This document shows, in pieces, positions 22,501-33,621 of a DNA stretch of 64,000 bases (the stretch's first letter is position 1; each line of letters begins with the position of its first letter). The position numbers and the translations under genes are program-made. Origin of the DNA: Balanoglossus misakiensis (lineage: Eukaryota; Hemichordata); the NCBI GenBank assembly GCA_040954595.2, contig CM082576.2:16120001-16184000 (forward strand), given 5' to 3'. The notes under the pieces are model-generated. The model had not been told where the DNA came from. It worked only from the letters and a program-made list of their open reading frames with translations, and made no database searches.

Positions 22501-23525
22501 TTTTCTATAATGACCTGGTTCAACTTTCTGTTGGGCATGAAACTACCATAGTTCAAAATCTGGTTGATGCTGGCATTACCAAGGTCGCGGACCTAATTAA
22601 TATTGACAGAAAGATGTGGCACACTGCAGATTATTTTAAAGACAAAGTTCAATTTCACTCTATGAGGATCTTCATCCGCACTCTTCAAACTATTCATAGC
22701 TCCTTACCAATTAATTGGATAAAGGAAATTAGGAAATTTTTTAAGGGCATTTCAGACACTAGATCCAACGAGTACTCTTACTTGTTTGAGTTGGTATACT
22801 CGAAACCCGATGTCCTCCTCAACTGCCCATTATACAAAAGTGAAAAAGGTGAAATTTACAAATTTCTCATTAATGTTTCTATGTGTAATAATCTCCCCAA
22901 TCGTCAGGATACAGTTTGGAGAGATGTTTTGTCCCTGCCAGACAGTATTAAACCTGATTTTAAATTGTGCTACACTAGACTTATTCCAAAATCACACGGT
23001 GACCTGCAGTGGCGCATACTGCATGGCGCATATGCTACCGGTACTTTTATGTTTAGTTGTAATTATGCCCCCACCCCAAACTGTGTTTTCTGTCAAACCA
23101 AAGACGACTTGCTCCATATTTTTCTCGAGTGTATTCGGTTAAATCCTCTTTTCAAGATCATTCGTACCTTGTGTCAACGCATCCTGGGTACTGTGTGCAA
23201 AATTCCTTATTGGTGGTTCATTTTAGGGCCAGTCTGTAACAAAGATGTTACAAAACATACCAGCCCCCTTTTAATGTTTCTTTTTGTTACTGCTAAACTC
23301 TCAATTCATATTACCCGTCACATAGCTCTTACTGAAGGAATCTCAAACCAAAGCTTTTCCCTTGTCGATCTCTTTAAAGTCCGTGTACGTTCTCGTTTAA
23401 TCAATGAATTTACCTACTACAGAAACTGCTCAAAAACTGACGTCTTTATAAACATGTGGTGCATCAATAATGCCTTGGCTTCAGTTCATGAAGGAAACTT
23501 AAACATTGCTACAATTTTATCGTAA
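19599..23525 (+). CDS. LINE ORF2: APE endonuclease plus reverse transcriptase
   Basis: 1308 aa, uninterrupted. The N-terminal apurinic-like endonuclease shows TWNINGG (from W23), FLQETH, INVYAPNN, IIGGDFNC, RIDTFYV and SDH (residues 243-245); it would nick the target. The central reverse transcriptase shows NKTPGIDGLPVEFYK, ISLIPKPGD, NWRPVSLL, LSVDQEKAFDRV, RGIRQGCSLSGQLYA and the catalytic YADD (residues 710-713). A C-terminal Cys/His motif (CVFCQTKDDLLHIFLEC) begins at residue 1162. There is no RNase H domain, as is usual for L1/Tx1 elements. Met1 overlaps the ORF1 stop; Met4 is a possible alternative start. The gene is expected to drive target-primed reverse transcription at the integration site. 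Confidence 0.93.
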   Translation: MVSMDFLLIISCLLMINISTATWNINGGHDSLKRYDVLSTLKLINRSDFYFLQETHSTPNDEAQWQIVWRAPIYFSHGSSNSAGVAIMLSQNKKVDIISSQSVVHGHLLHLRVKIDDNYVNLINVYAPNNGGDRFSFFKKLEKLLSEISVDDTVIIGGDFNCTLKPQLDRTSTVEPHLKSSRLLASIMHKSKLSDAWRYFHNNARNYTWQRGDNKSRIDTFYVNNWLTSKITSAAIDSSVNVSDHSIVSINISVKNSRSKNPVWCLNSSLLNEEDYCNLIRQFWEKWQKEKFRFKSLQSWWDIGKHKIKELSKQYSHERTNNYKRMKQDIVNEIEQIERIIDKQPNLNARYQQQKELLDNLIKTETRGAAIRSRHQLLNEADANTHFFYSLEKHRGVRKNITQLRLHDQTLTENQAEIRNMVRDFYQKLYTPDPTSYNDQETILKDLPQLNPENVELCDDTISFEELTNALNYVSTNKTPGIDGLPVEFYKTFWPSLGRDLHEMLNASIKEGFLPTSCRRAVISLIPKPGDNTLLKNWRPVSLLCSDYKIFTKALSIRLRGVLHNVIHLDQSYTIPGRQIFDNIHLIRDCINYHNEFNLPLGILSVDQEKAFDRVHHNYLLRALKAFGFGETFIKYIDLLYTNTESVIRVNSALTGPVQFQRGIRQGCSLSGQLYAICIEPLLHKIRSETNILGITIPKSNDRKCKLSAYADDISFLITKNSDFSKMRQWLCSYENASNAHINYGKSEGLWVGRWRGRTDHPLGIKWNSRGLKILGIYLGNTDEFFQQNWDDCVRKINNKLSWWSRFVKAMSYRGRVIVINHLAATKLFHRLVCLSPPPDIISYIQNTFLDFFWQGRHWLPAHLLYARIESGGQNLVCLPVRINAFRLQRLQRFLHSSLDHPSFSFLEYYFKTVHALDYGAQLLAIEIPSIPGTLPLFYRDLLKTWNLIKRLRKDHPTAICDILNEPLFYNDLVQLSVGHETTIVQNLVDAGITKVADLINIDRKMWHTADYFKDKVQFHSMRIFIRTLQTIHSSLPINWIKEIRKFFKGISDTRSNEYSYLFELVYSKPDVLLNCPLYKSEKGEIYKFLINVSMCNNLPNRQDTVWRDVLSLPDSIKPDFKLCYTRLIPKSHGDLQWRILHGAYATGTFMFSCNYAPTPNCVFCQTKDDLLHIFLECIRLNPLFKIIRTLCQRILGTVCKIPYWWFILGPVCNKDVTKHTSPLLMFLFVTAKLSIHITRHIALTEGISNQSFSLVDLFKVRVRSRLINEFTYYRNCSKTDVFINMWCINNALASVHEGNLNIATILS

Positions 23526-24014
23526 TCACTTGTACTAGTTCTGTGTAATAATGATAAACACTTACACACACGCTTTCATTGGAGCAATAGGCTACAATGC
23601 TGACGTTTGGGATTGGGCTCCGTACTCCTCACGGGAACCATCCCAACATGGTTCGCCCATTCGTCAGAGGGTAACACACTTTTTTCTCATTTCAGCCTCA
23701 TTACTGCTGTAACGTTCCCGTCGTCTAACCTAGGATACATCTCTGCCGTCAACCCTACAGTACATCTCGGCCTTCAACCCTGTATTACATCTATGCTGTC
23801 AACCCTGCAGTACATACATGTAGCTGCCGTCAACTCTGCAATACTTCTCTGCCGTCAACCCTGGACTATGTATCAGTTGTAAATCCTTCAACCCTGGAAT
23901 AATGTTCACTTTGAATTATTTTAGTCTGAATTTTTGAATTCTTTTGCATTTCAATAAAGTGTAAATAATTTTTATATTACGCAATAAAGGATTATTTTCA
24001 AAAGTCAAAAAAAG
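23526..24014 (+). other. LINE 3' UTR with tandem short repeats and poly(A) signals
   Basis: Between about 23725 and 23905 some six degenerate copies of a 25-30 base unit occur, each containing a version of CTGCCGTCAACCCTGCAGTA. Two AATAAA hexamers (23953, 23983) follow. The end is AAAGTCAAAAAAAG, directly against the downstream TCA tract. Such repeats may be part of the RNA structure that ORF2 recognises; that is inference. Confidence 0.7.

Positions 24015-24074
<60 letters not shown>
24015..24074 (+). repeat. (TCA)n microsatellite, 3' side of the LINE
   Basis: Sixty bases of pure TCA/ATC repeat in the same strand orientation as the tract before the LINE. Unique-looking DNA (AAAACCTTATAAATCG) resumes afterwards. 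Confidence 0.95.
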
Positions 24075-24077
<3 letters not shown>

Positions 24078-25412
24078 CCTTATAAATCGCCACAAATTCT
24101 TCCCGTCCCCTCATTTCGAACCTGTGTCTCCTCTATGCAAAGTCCTCTGTGCCTTACGTGAAATACGATCCGCGTATGTAAACGCATACCAGCTTGCGGA
24201 CGATCGCTCATTTTGCGTGAATCTATTTTTAAAATTTCGTTCTGTCGTCAGTGTTTTGCAACGGTGCCTGAGTGACTACAATGTGTTAAGCGGAGCCCAA
24301 GAGGACGTCAAAGCAACGGTAGGCCCATTTAGTAGTGATTGACTACATCACATTTGACAATACATCATGCATCAATACTCCGTCAACTATCATCAGCTCA
24401 GACTGTAGATGCGGACAAGGAGAAATCATGGGGCCGTATGGAGGCACCACCAATGACTTTCTTTTAAAACCAGTAATAGGCCTACTGTGGGATCGACCGA
24501 TCCGAAATGTTGGTGTCGATGGATGTTTTAAAAGTATATCTGGCGCTGTTTTTTTTCGAGAATTGAATTTCGTGTACATTCATGTCCCACTCACGATGTC
24601 TCACAGGGGTGCCTACCATTTGTAACCGCAAATCTTTTTGCCAAATAAAACTACGGAAGCTATGAAATTGCAACCAGCAGGACTGATAGTTGCTTATGCA
24701 GAGCATAGTTTAACGTCGCACGTACGATCTTAAAATAGCATCCGTTGTGAGAATTGCGGCGGCATCTGTGATGGGGCTGTGGATATCGTGATGAATGGTC
24801 AATACGGGTCGGGGGCACGACGATGCGCTGTGCTTTCGCGTTCCAATAATTCACCTCTCACATTCCCGAAGTTACCATTGGTCACCACGATGCGGAGTAA
24901 AATCCAACCAACCATCAAAACAAAAGAGACAAACACAAACAAACAAAATGTTGTAATAGCGAAACACAATCAAAGGAGTCGTAAAAATTAGTTAAAATGT
25001 GGGAAACCCAGCTGGAACCAAGTTGTAATGAATCCAGTGAACACGTTCTGATTAGGGGGTGTCGATTTTTTGTCTCATAATTTTTTTTTTTTTTTTTTTG
25101 GGGGGGGGGCACAAAAGTGTCCGGTGTCACTCATTCACCATTTAAAATGTTAATTTTCCAACAACAAATATGAAGCTGGCACAGATGATAGGGACTGTAA
25201 GAAGGGTAGACTGTCATTGTGGAAATTATTCATTTACATAACTTTGAAAGATTGAAATGCCTATTTAATTATCTCATTAATTATTGTTATGTTCATCTTT
25301 TCAAACAAAGTGGGTGCATGCAAGTGTGCTGCATAATATATATTATTTGTATTTAATGTTTTTAATGGTATTTAATCTTGTGACTCAAACATTTTACTTG
25401 CTATTTTAACAG
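24075..25412. other. Interval before CNRIP1, probably holding its promoter and a noncoding first exon
   Basis: No protein motif is seen. The acceptor ending at 25412 requires a 5' exon here or further left. A T-run followed by a G-run is at 25081-25109. CpG-containing sequence at 24100-24330 and 24740-24840 is the likeliest promoter zone, but no start site can be placed. Confidence 0.4.
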
Positions 25413-25436
25413 GTTACATTTCCTTACTACTAAAGT

Positions 25437-28400
25437 ATGATTCGCTCCGATGATTTCCGTGTGTACATGTACATCAACAAAGGGGATGATGAGACTGGGG
25501 ACCATCCTGTCTACTGGAAACACGATGGACAACGCTTTGCCAACAACAAAACCATCAAACTGAACACAGACACATTGTATACCATCAAGTTTGTGTTCCA
25601 GCCATCTCTCAGACCTATGTGAGTATCTTTAGCAATTAATACCGTACTGTTGGCAATACAGTTGATGTATTGGCAACTGAACTGGCCATGATTGTGTACT
25701 TATTTGCCAAGACGAAGTTGATGTAGTCTCTCATGTGGGACAAGTTTGCTTTAACAATATTTTCTGTTGATAGGCTATTTGTGTTGCTCTTCTCATTGAT
25801 GCATGCCCAATGACCTGCAGTTGTCAGCGTTGGTTATTACCACAAATTATATTAGGCCTACTGATACATTATGATGGTATATATACCCATGTATAGGGTG
25901 TGGGTTGAGTTGTAATAACTGGTCATTTAGCATGTTTAAGTGAGCAGATTAACATAAATAGCCCATCAAAAGAAATACAAATTAGCAAATTGTTGTCAGA
26001 AGTTGTCAGACTTTGTCCCTTTAATGCATTGGTCTACGTGTTAGATGTGGTAATTATCAATTTTCAGGAGGTTTTGGTTGGAATGTCTTTTTTTATTTGA
26101 TACTAGCTGTTTTTCTGGCGTCATCACATTTGAAAATGTGTTATGACATGTACATATAAACAAAAGTATAGTATCAATTTACCACAAGTTGGCACACTGA
26201 AAAATACCAGTGGCGGTACTAAGGTTACTCATAATTGCCATAATGCATTTACAGAGAGCATAAAAGACTTGCCAAAATGAATAATCGGTCTCTACTACTT
26301 ATTCATTTTGCCAAGTATTTTACTCTCGTGTCTACAAGAGGGATAGAAGTTGTGTGTGGTTGAACACTGATTCACTATATATCCACATGTAGAATAACAT
26401 AAACGGTGTCTTGTATCAAACACAATTAATGGAAAAAGGGGCAGCAAGCAAGACTTTTTCCCTTTAAAGATTAGCAGTGAGTCATTTTTGATTGATTATG
26501 GCACTTGATTTTATTTCCATTTGAACTCCCTTCTTGCATTGGCATTACCCACCCACATACACAGCAGAGACTGTACCAGTATAATTATTTATAAACAATT
26601 ATCTATAAATATAATTTCACTGTAATGTCTCCTTTGTTCTGATCCATCCCAAGCAACATTTCCATTACAAAATTTACAAAACAGGTAAAATGCAAAAACT
26701 TTTAGTTTAAAAAAATATCCACCTGGAGATTTTTCTGCTAGGAAAATAAAATATCAAACATTCTAACAACTTTTACATTCTTTGTTAAAGCCCCATGAGC
26801 TGTATTTCAATAAAAAAACTTTAAGCTTTAAAAGGTCTCAGACATGCTTTTAATTCAGCCTATTCAATTATATTGCTTGATGGTAAATCAAGATAACACT
26901 TATTTATGACAAGTTGGCCAAACAATTTAAAATATATCAGATCACTACAGTAAAAAATTCCCACAATTTAAAAAAAAGTGAAATATTGCAATGAGAAATG
27001 AATATGCAATGTCTCAGTGGAGGACATGCTTTAAAGTGAGAAATGCAGTGTTTTCATTGTATTTTGCATTTTCCCAGAGTGACGGCTATTTTTCTTTGCA
27101 TCAAAGCTTTTTTATACATCTGGTTAAAACTTGCATATGCACCCATACTTAGGGTTTATGATACTTGTATGTACTTCAGTGCATAAACATCTGAATGGCC
27201 TAATATTAGTAGAGTTTGAAAATAAATTTCATGATAATTTCTCAAAAGTTGCAGCTCGAGGGGCTTTGATACCAAAAGTATACTCCTATACAAAAACTGA
27301 CATCTGACTGTTGATCAGTGAAAGATAAACTGTACAGTGAGCAGTTTGCAACTTCCCTTCAGAAGAATTTTTCCTGTGGACAATGTTTTGTCAGTTGCTG
27401 CATGCTGCTGTTCAGTCGTGTTTCTTTCTAGCAGCTTTTTGGCGCCGTTTCACTCTTCTTCTGAAGGAATGATACCAGTCGGTCGGTTTGGACAGTTGTT
27501 TGACGGACTTGTGTAGCAAATAGGGCGTGAAGACAAATGTGTTGAGTAGCAGTGGTGCGAAGACAGACGCAATCATTGACGGTGGCATGTTTGCCTTCAT
27601 TACCGTGTAGCTGGCGTAGACTTCTTTCCACGTGTAGCATTCCAGGGATAACTGACAGAGGTGGGCGAGGATCAGGATGCACTGGTTGACTCTCCAAGCG
27701 ATTCCGGCCGATTTCTCGCTTTTGAGGAGCAGCCAGGAAATTGCGTTGAACGGCGACGCGACTTCCAGCAGCAGGGAGAGAGACATGAAGAAATGAGATC
27801 CCTGGTTGAATAAAACCAGGTAGAAGTTGATCAGAACGACCCAGTGTTGCAAAACAGGCAACCAGTGAGTAGCCCCGAACGTGAGGCAACTGGCAGTGAT
27901 CACAAATGTGGCAAACAAAAAATGTGGTATTGACAGCAACAGTATAATGAACGTTGTCGGCATTGTGTGGTAGGTAAGATCCTCTTGGAATTCATCATAC
28001 CCGTACAGAAAACACCAAACTGCGAGCACCATGGCAACGGCGGCATACACCAGACGTAGAATCTGCAGATTCCAAAAGACTGTTTCGGGGGTGCGTAGAT
28101 TTCTGTAGGTCTTCGTCAGAAGTCTTGAAATCACTAACGATTGGCAGTATACTAATACACAAATTGTGAATCCAATAGCTATGGTTGCTGACTGTACTCT
28201 GGGGTGATAGTAATCCAAGTTTGCTAACTTGTAGGAGATGTAAGTTTCCACAAAACCTCCCATGGCGTCCACGAACAAGACCAATCACTGCATAGTGTAG
28301 AAGAAAAAAGTATTATCCACACTTAGCAAAGATGCTGTATTTGGGCCAGTGAATTCATTGATATAGTTGTTTTAATGTTCAGACATGTGGTAACAACAAA

Positions 28401-30735
28401 TTTCTGGAATGACATAATAGCTAAAATCAGGGTTAAAAATTAAAATATATCCAATTTTGTGTAAAGTAAAAGAGTTAATTTTCAATAATCAGTTTTCTGC
28501 AAATGTATGATTTGTGGGAATTTTCCCAGTATTTTCATTAAAAAATATTGCCTTGACAGATGACAATATGCAACCTCACCTTAAGTATTAAACTTGTACC
28601 AGGTACATGTATACAATTTGTCACAGATTAACCAGTAGTTATAGTTTTATTGTAACTCGAGGGAGAACATATTGGTAGAATCCTGCAGCTAAACTTCAAG
28701 GCAATTCAACATGTGGTTTCTGTACAAATGCAAAGTTCACATCAGCCACTTCTGCAGGTATCCTTACCAGGTAAATTAAGCTATATAAGGTGAAATGAAC
28801 CAGTGACCATCTGTGGCTAATTTGCTTGTGATGAGTTCAGTATGCTGCTAAAACAATGAACATACAGATTCAACAGCAAGTAAGAGCTAGGCCACTGTAT
28901 ATATAGCTAGTATACTATGACCGCACCCTGTCAGTGCTATTTCCCCATATACATGTACACCTTGTAAAGTGTCCCAATCTTTGTGACTGTGAGATTCCTT
29001 AGAGTATAAAAGTGATATCAGCTATTGGCTACACTTGCTTCTCTCAGTCATCGGGTCACTGATGAAATACTTTACCTGAAATTAGACAGAAGAAGAGATT
29101 GTTTATGGCAGCCTGAGCACATGTAGAGCTCTGTATGATTTGTACATGAATGAACTGAATTAGTCAATCATTAACTGTAGAGTACATATATGACACTGCA
29201 TGACCTTAGTGTAGTTAATATTTGATTTTTCCAGTGCATTATGGGTATTAGTCTTTATTGTTGGTTCTGACTATTTGAATAACAGAAATAGTATTGTAAT
29301 TTGGAGCAGTATAATTATTGTACTATGTGAACAATAGTGAACAAGTGTGAATCTTGAGAGAGAGGGGGGGGGGGTAGAGGTAGGAGGGTGAAGGAGAGAG
29401 GGGTGGAGGTTAAAGGGAGGGAAGGAGAGAGATAGCAAAAGAGAGAACAAAAACCTACTTTCAAACTTATATTGGTCGATTTTAATAAGCTTTCTGATTG
29501 TACTGGTGGGAACATGTATACGAAACATATGATCAACCTCTGATTGCATGTGGATGTATGTTTAAATGTGAATGGATGCTGCACATGTTAATTTGTTCAG
29601 CCTCTTGTTGCAAGAGAACACAACATGTGTGGTACAGTATGTGTACATCAACCTATTAGAATCTTCACAAATTTATTAAAATATGCTAAAAATGATGGCT
29701 TATGGACTTTACACATAATTATTATTATGTAAGCACTGATGATGACAACTGTGTAAAGTATGCATGGTTCCAGCTAATATTAAATTTTTTATTTCCATCA
29801 GGTCATTTCACATTGGAGGTCAGGAGTTACCTTTAAAACACAAGCAAGATGTGTCTATAGTGAATGATTTTGTTGCCAAATGGAACACGCAAGATATGGA
29901 GATCACACGCAAAGGGTCAAGAAAAGATGTTCAAATAATTATGCATGTAAGTATTACACTGTAAAGTTTCTTTATGATAAAAATTCATATTGGAACTCTA
30001 ATTGATATATGCTTTATAATAATACTAAAAGAGCTTATAGATAGCGGTATGTATAAATACCAGCCATGGTTCTGCAGCCTTGAGTGTCTAGTGGGTAATT
30101 AAGGGGTCTATATCACTTCTCCAAGTGGCATTCCATTTATCCATTTGCACTGTGACCTTGTGGTGACCTTTGACATCACCATGAAGTGTTTTTCTGAGCT
30201 GTTTTCAAATGGCTATAAAGAAAATGGCTCAATTCTCCAGGTTGCTGTGCTGCATTCACTGGTATTGGTCTGTAGAATATAATTATGCAAAATGTGTATG
30301 GCATAAGCATATGAAATCAATGTACATTGTATTTAGCTTGAATTATGGTAGTCGTAGTTCATATTTAAAGCTTGAATGTCTAGCATTGGCACTGCATGCA
30401 GTTATCAACTGAGCTAGGGAGTATTGTGTTTGAACCGTTTTGTGCTGGATTCATGGCAAATCGATCAACTCAGTACCAGCTAAACAGACGTTGAATTAGA
30501 TAAATTTATTATTGCTGTTTAACTAAATTATTTTTTTTCTCTTCTTCTTACTACATTGTTGTCACAGATTGAAGACAAGGGTGTTTTCAGTGTGAGTCTG
30601 CAGTGTAAACTGTACAAAGCCAATGATAAACACCATGCAAGATGGGGAGAGGAACTCCACCATATTGAATGGGAATGTATTCCAAACAACGAGAAAGCCG
30701 GTTTTGTGTGTGTAACCAAAGAAAATTTCCGATGA
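25437..30735 (+). CDS. CNRIP1: CB1 cannabinoid receptor-interacting protein 1 (CRIP1-like), complete
   Basis: Exons 25437-25618, 29802-29946 and 30568-30735 join in phase to 495 nt, 164 aa, the same length as I recall for human CNRIP1. Diagnostic stretches are YWKHDGQRFANNKTIKL, SFHIGGQELPLKHKQ and a C-terminal WGEELHHIEWECIPN followed by VCVTKENFR. The family is a small cytosolic beta-sandwich protein. In vertebrates it binds the CB1 receptor tail and modulates its signalling; in animals without CB1 its role is probably a different membrane or trafficking function. The ATG is preceded in frame by TAA (25431-25433) and by an acceptor ending at 25412, so the coding start is well supported and a noncoding 5' exon lies upstream. 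Intron 1 (4.2 kb) hosts CLN8 on the other strand. A candidate poly(A) signal AATAAA is at 31380. Confidence 0.93.
26252..26467. mobile_element. MITE family A, right-half copy (CNRIP1 intron 1)
   Basis: Contains the loop region (GCCAAAATGAATAATCGG) and the complete right arm, ending CCCTTTAA. The left arm is absent. Confidence 0.8.
27412..28263 (-). CDS. CLN8: CLN8-like TLC-domain ER membrane protein, single coding exon
   Basis: Encodes 283 aa (human CLN8 286). The TRAM-LAG1-CLN8 (TLC) fold is visible as several hydrophobic segments, roughly residues 25-46, 68-88, 103-129, 139-155, 194-209 and 228-248. CLN8-like stretches include TYRNLRTPETVFWNLQ, LLLEVASPFNAISWLLLKS, RVNQCILILAH and a late PTDW. 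The C-terminus ends KKHD, a dilysine KKxx signal for ER-Golgi retrieval, as in human CLN8. CLN8 cycles between ER and Golgi and helps export lysosomal enzymes; human loss causes neuronal ceroid lipofuscinosis. ATG 28263-28261 sits in a strong Kozak context (GACGCCATGG). The frame opens a little earlier, but only with non-ATG codons. Upstream a pyrimidine-rich acceptor ends at 28291, so a spliced 5' UTR is likely. The whole coding region lies in CNRIP1 intron 1, antisense. Confidence 0.88.
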   Translation of the reverse strand: MGGFVETYISYKLANLDYYHPRVQSATIAIGFTICVLVYCQSLVISRLLTKTYRNLRTPETVFWNLQILRLVYAAVAMVLAVWCFLYGYDEFQEDLTYHTMPTTFIILLLSIPHFLFATFVITASCLTFGATHWLPVLQHWVVLINFYLVLFNQGSHFFMSLSLLLEVASPFNAISWLLLKSEKSAGIAWRVNQCILILAHLCQLSLECYTWKEVYASYTVMKANMPPSMIASVFAPLLLNTFVFTPYLLHKSVKQLSKPTDWYHSFRRRVKRRQKAARKKHD

Positions 30736-33590
30736 CAGTTCAGTATGATTCTGCAACTTCTGGTCAGAAACAGATGTTTGTTGGGTACCAAAAATATAGA
30801 TGAAGCAAATGTTTCAAATAGAATTTAACATTGTTATATCAGTCACGGTATTATTAATCGTAGGATTTTTTTTTATAAAGTTGGTAAAGTAGTGTTTATG
30901 ATGTTGTAGCTTTTAAGTTCAGTGAAGATATAGTAATGCACCCAAAACACATGACCAGTGCCACTACCAAAGATACAGACAAGAAGATATGTTTTCAAAG
31001 TTTTTGAAATGATATATATGTCACTAGAGGGCGCTTTCCTGAACAAATGTTGAAATTCTTTTTATCAGAATTGGTTTTAGATCTGGTTTCATGTCTGAAA
31101 GTAGTTGTTGAATTTTTGATGACCCGAAATTTTCAGTCTGTAGTATGAAAACACTGTGGCCAAAGATGATTACACTTGATCAAACTCAAACTTTTACGCA
31201 TGGTACTTTTAGCCCCTAAAATTATTATTTGATATCAAAAATTTTAAACGATAGTCTTTTTATCATCTAAATTGCTACATTGACAGAGGGTTGTTAATTT
31301 AAACACAAGTTCAAGATGTATGCTTAGCCTGTAGTGTACACTAAAATGAACTTAATATCAACATTACTTTGCATTGTAAAATAAACACAAGGTAACTATA
31401 GGGAAATTGTCAAAATATGTTTCATGTTACAGAATTTTTTTTAATACACAAAAAAATCTATACAAAATTAACTGATAATGCATAACTACTTCAGTTGTAA
31501 TCATATCTGAAAGTGAACCAAGACCAACTTCAGCTCTGCCTTGTAATTTGTGAATGATAAGTTTATCGCCAATCCTTCAGAAGATTCTGGACAACTATAT
31601 TTTTGAAGTCTTATCCAACTAAGCCATATCAGAGTCAGTCACAGAATTTTGCTTTTTTATCATTTGTGTCTCATTTGTATTTTATCACTAATGAAAACTT
31701 GGCCACAACAGTATAACAAGATGCCAATAATATTTTCAAATGTTCCACATCTAGGTGCTTCTGCAGTGTAAACAGACCACTGCATCCAAGATAGGAGACC
31801 ATTTCACAAAATGTAGTGCAACATTTTTGTATCATTTTCACATTTTCCCGTTTTTTCCTTTAATTCTAGATCAAGTGGGCATAATTTTCTATTGTCTGCA
31901 GATCTTGATAAAAATTTTAGGAGGAAAAGTATGGTAAACGTATAAAATGGGGTTTTAATTTTGTGAAAAATGACGACACATTGACTATAGCATTGAAAAA
32001 GTTAATAAGAGTTACAAGAATTGACAAAGGAATTTTTTTATTTTAATTTCTTACAGGGGTGTATCAAAGTTTGAAAAGTTGGTAGTTGGTTGCTTGAGGG
32101 AGCCATGTACATATAGCCAGAATTTAGGGGCATCCACCTTTATGCCACTCCATTGTAACAATTTTGTGAAATCTGAAATATCAAAATAATAATTGAATTT
32201 GGTGCTATCTGGATGCATGAATTTTGCATAGAATTATATCAGAGGTCAGATGATTACAATCTGAGCTACGATCTGATGAAAATGTTCGAATTATCATATA
32301 TTCTGGGAAAAATTAGCTGGTCTTAAAATGGAAATGTAAGCTGGTTGAGTTTTGAATACCAAATTTTGAATAGCTTTTATCAGAAGTTTTTTTTATTCTG
32401 AAGATATCAGCATGCAACTTGCACATAGCTAAATCTTCCATATTTGCATGGCTGTTTGGGTGAATATACAATGCACAGACGTGTGTCAAGTTTTGTGGCT
32501 TCCATGTGCATGTTTCAAAGTTTGACTTTTAAAGTAGACTTTTGTTACTAAAGTTTATATTTTCTCATATTTTTATGCCATATTTTCTATACTGAGAATT
32601 TATTCCTTTAGATATGTCCATTGTATTACATTTTAATATTAATATTGATATTTGTATTATTATTTATTACTAATTCATTATGTATTGTGAAAACGTGCTG
32701 AACATGTAACATAGAGTGAAGAATGTTTTCAATCCTTTCAGCCACATAGGTCCAATCACTATTAAAACAACAGGACCATAGACCAAAGTGTAGTGATGAA
32801 GGGGTTGAAAAATGAGTTTTTTTGGCTGTCAACTAGAATTACTTGTACTACCAGTACCAGAGTTATTACTTGTACCGCAGTATTAAAGAAGAACATTTAT
32901 ACCTAATTTAATGAACTTCCCAAATGCAATAAATGGAATCATAGATTTTATTATTGTGGCCATTTTCGTCATTACCATCACATTTAAGCAATATTATGAA
33001 ACATTTTGCACAAATGAATGCTAGGTACCTCACAATATCCTGCCTTCGTTTGATGGTTTGTGGTTTCAACTAGCAACTATATCACCAATACTACAAACAG
33101 TAAAGAAATACCAAATGTGAAATACCCAGTTTCATACAAGTGCAATGTCCAGCTGTGGTTTTGAGTGAAAATGGAGGAACACAGAGCGAGGCACCAGACT
33201 ACAATTCATAACAGCTAGAGCAGATCGGAATTAGGTATATTTGGGGACCAGTATTCAAAACACAATCTGAACAAAAATAGCACCAATACTGCTGACTGAC
33301 CAGTATGTCTGCATAAAGCCATCTGCAATAAGAACACATTGAATAGACATTTCCCTACTAATATTATGCGGTTATTGGGAGTTAGGCTAAGAGTAAGACA
33401 CTCGTGCACATAAAAAATTAAACAATGCAAAATTACAGTGATAAAGCATGCACTCGTAAGCACAAAGATTCACTCAGTGGACACAGGGAAATACGACCAG
33501 CACGATCATGAGATAGTGACACCAGTTATTGATGTTGCAATGAAATGGTTTGAATTGTGTGAGGCTCCACACATACTAATACACACAGGT

Positions 33591-33621
<31 letters not shown>

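Larger units (their letters stand above)
17826..24014 (+). mobile_element. Full-length Tx1/L1-type LINE inserted in an (ATC)n microsatellite
   Basis: A 6.2 kb non-LTR retrotransposon with a short 5' UTR, two long intact ORFs and a 3' UTR ending in an A-rich tail that runs directly into (TCA)n. There are no long terminal repeats, and the polymerase is of APE-type LINE character. Both ends abut an ATC-repeat tract in the same orientation, as expected of one tract split by insertion; target-site duplications cannot be seen in such DNA. The ORF1 architecture (GCKNPALKHVKSFRRQ followed by a CCHC knuckle) resembles the Tx1 group of the L1 clade, several of whose families target fixed sequences or simple repeats. 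The intact ORFs suggest a recent, perhaps active, copy. Exact ends are judged only from the change of sequence character. Confidence 0.88.

Noticed and set aside
23725-23905. CRISPR-like short repeats
   Set aside because: Units are degenerate, with no constant spacer structure, in the 3' UTR of a eukaryotic LINE.
27428-27889. Alternative minus-strand frames across the CLN8 exon
   Set aside because: They overlap the conserved CLN8 frame and have no membrane or family features.
28264-28284. Longer CLN8 start adding seven residues
   Set aside because: The extension begins with TTG, not ATG. The ATG at 28263 has a strong Kozak context and follows a splice acceptor.
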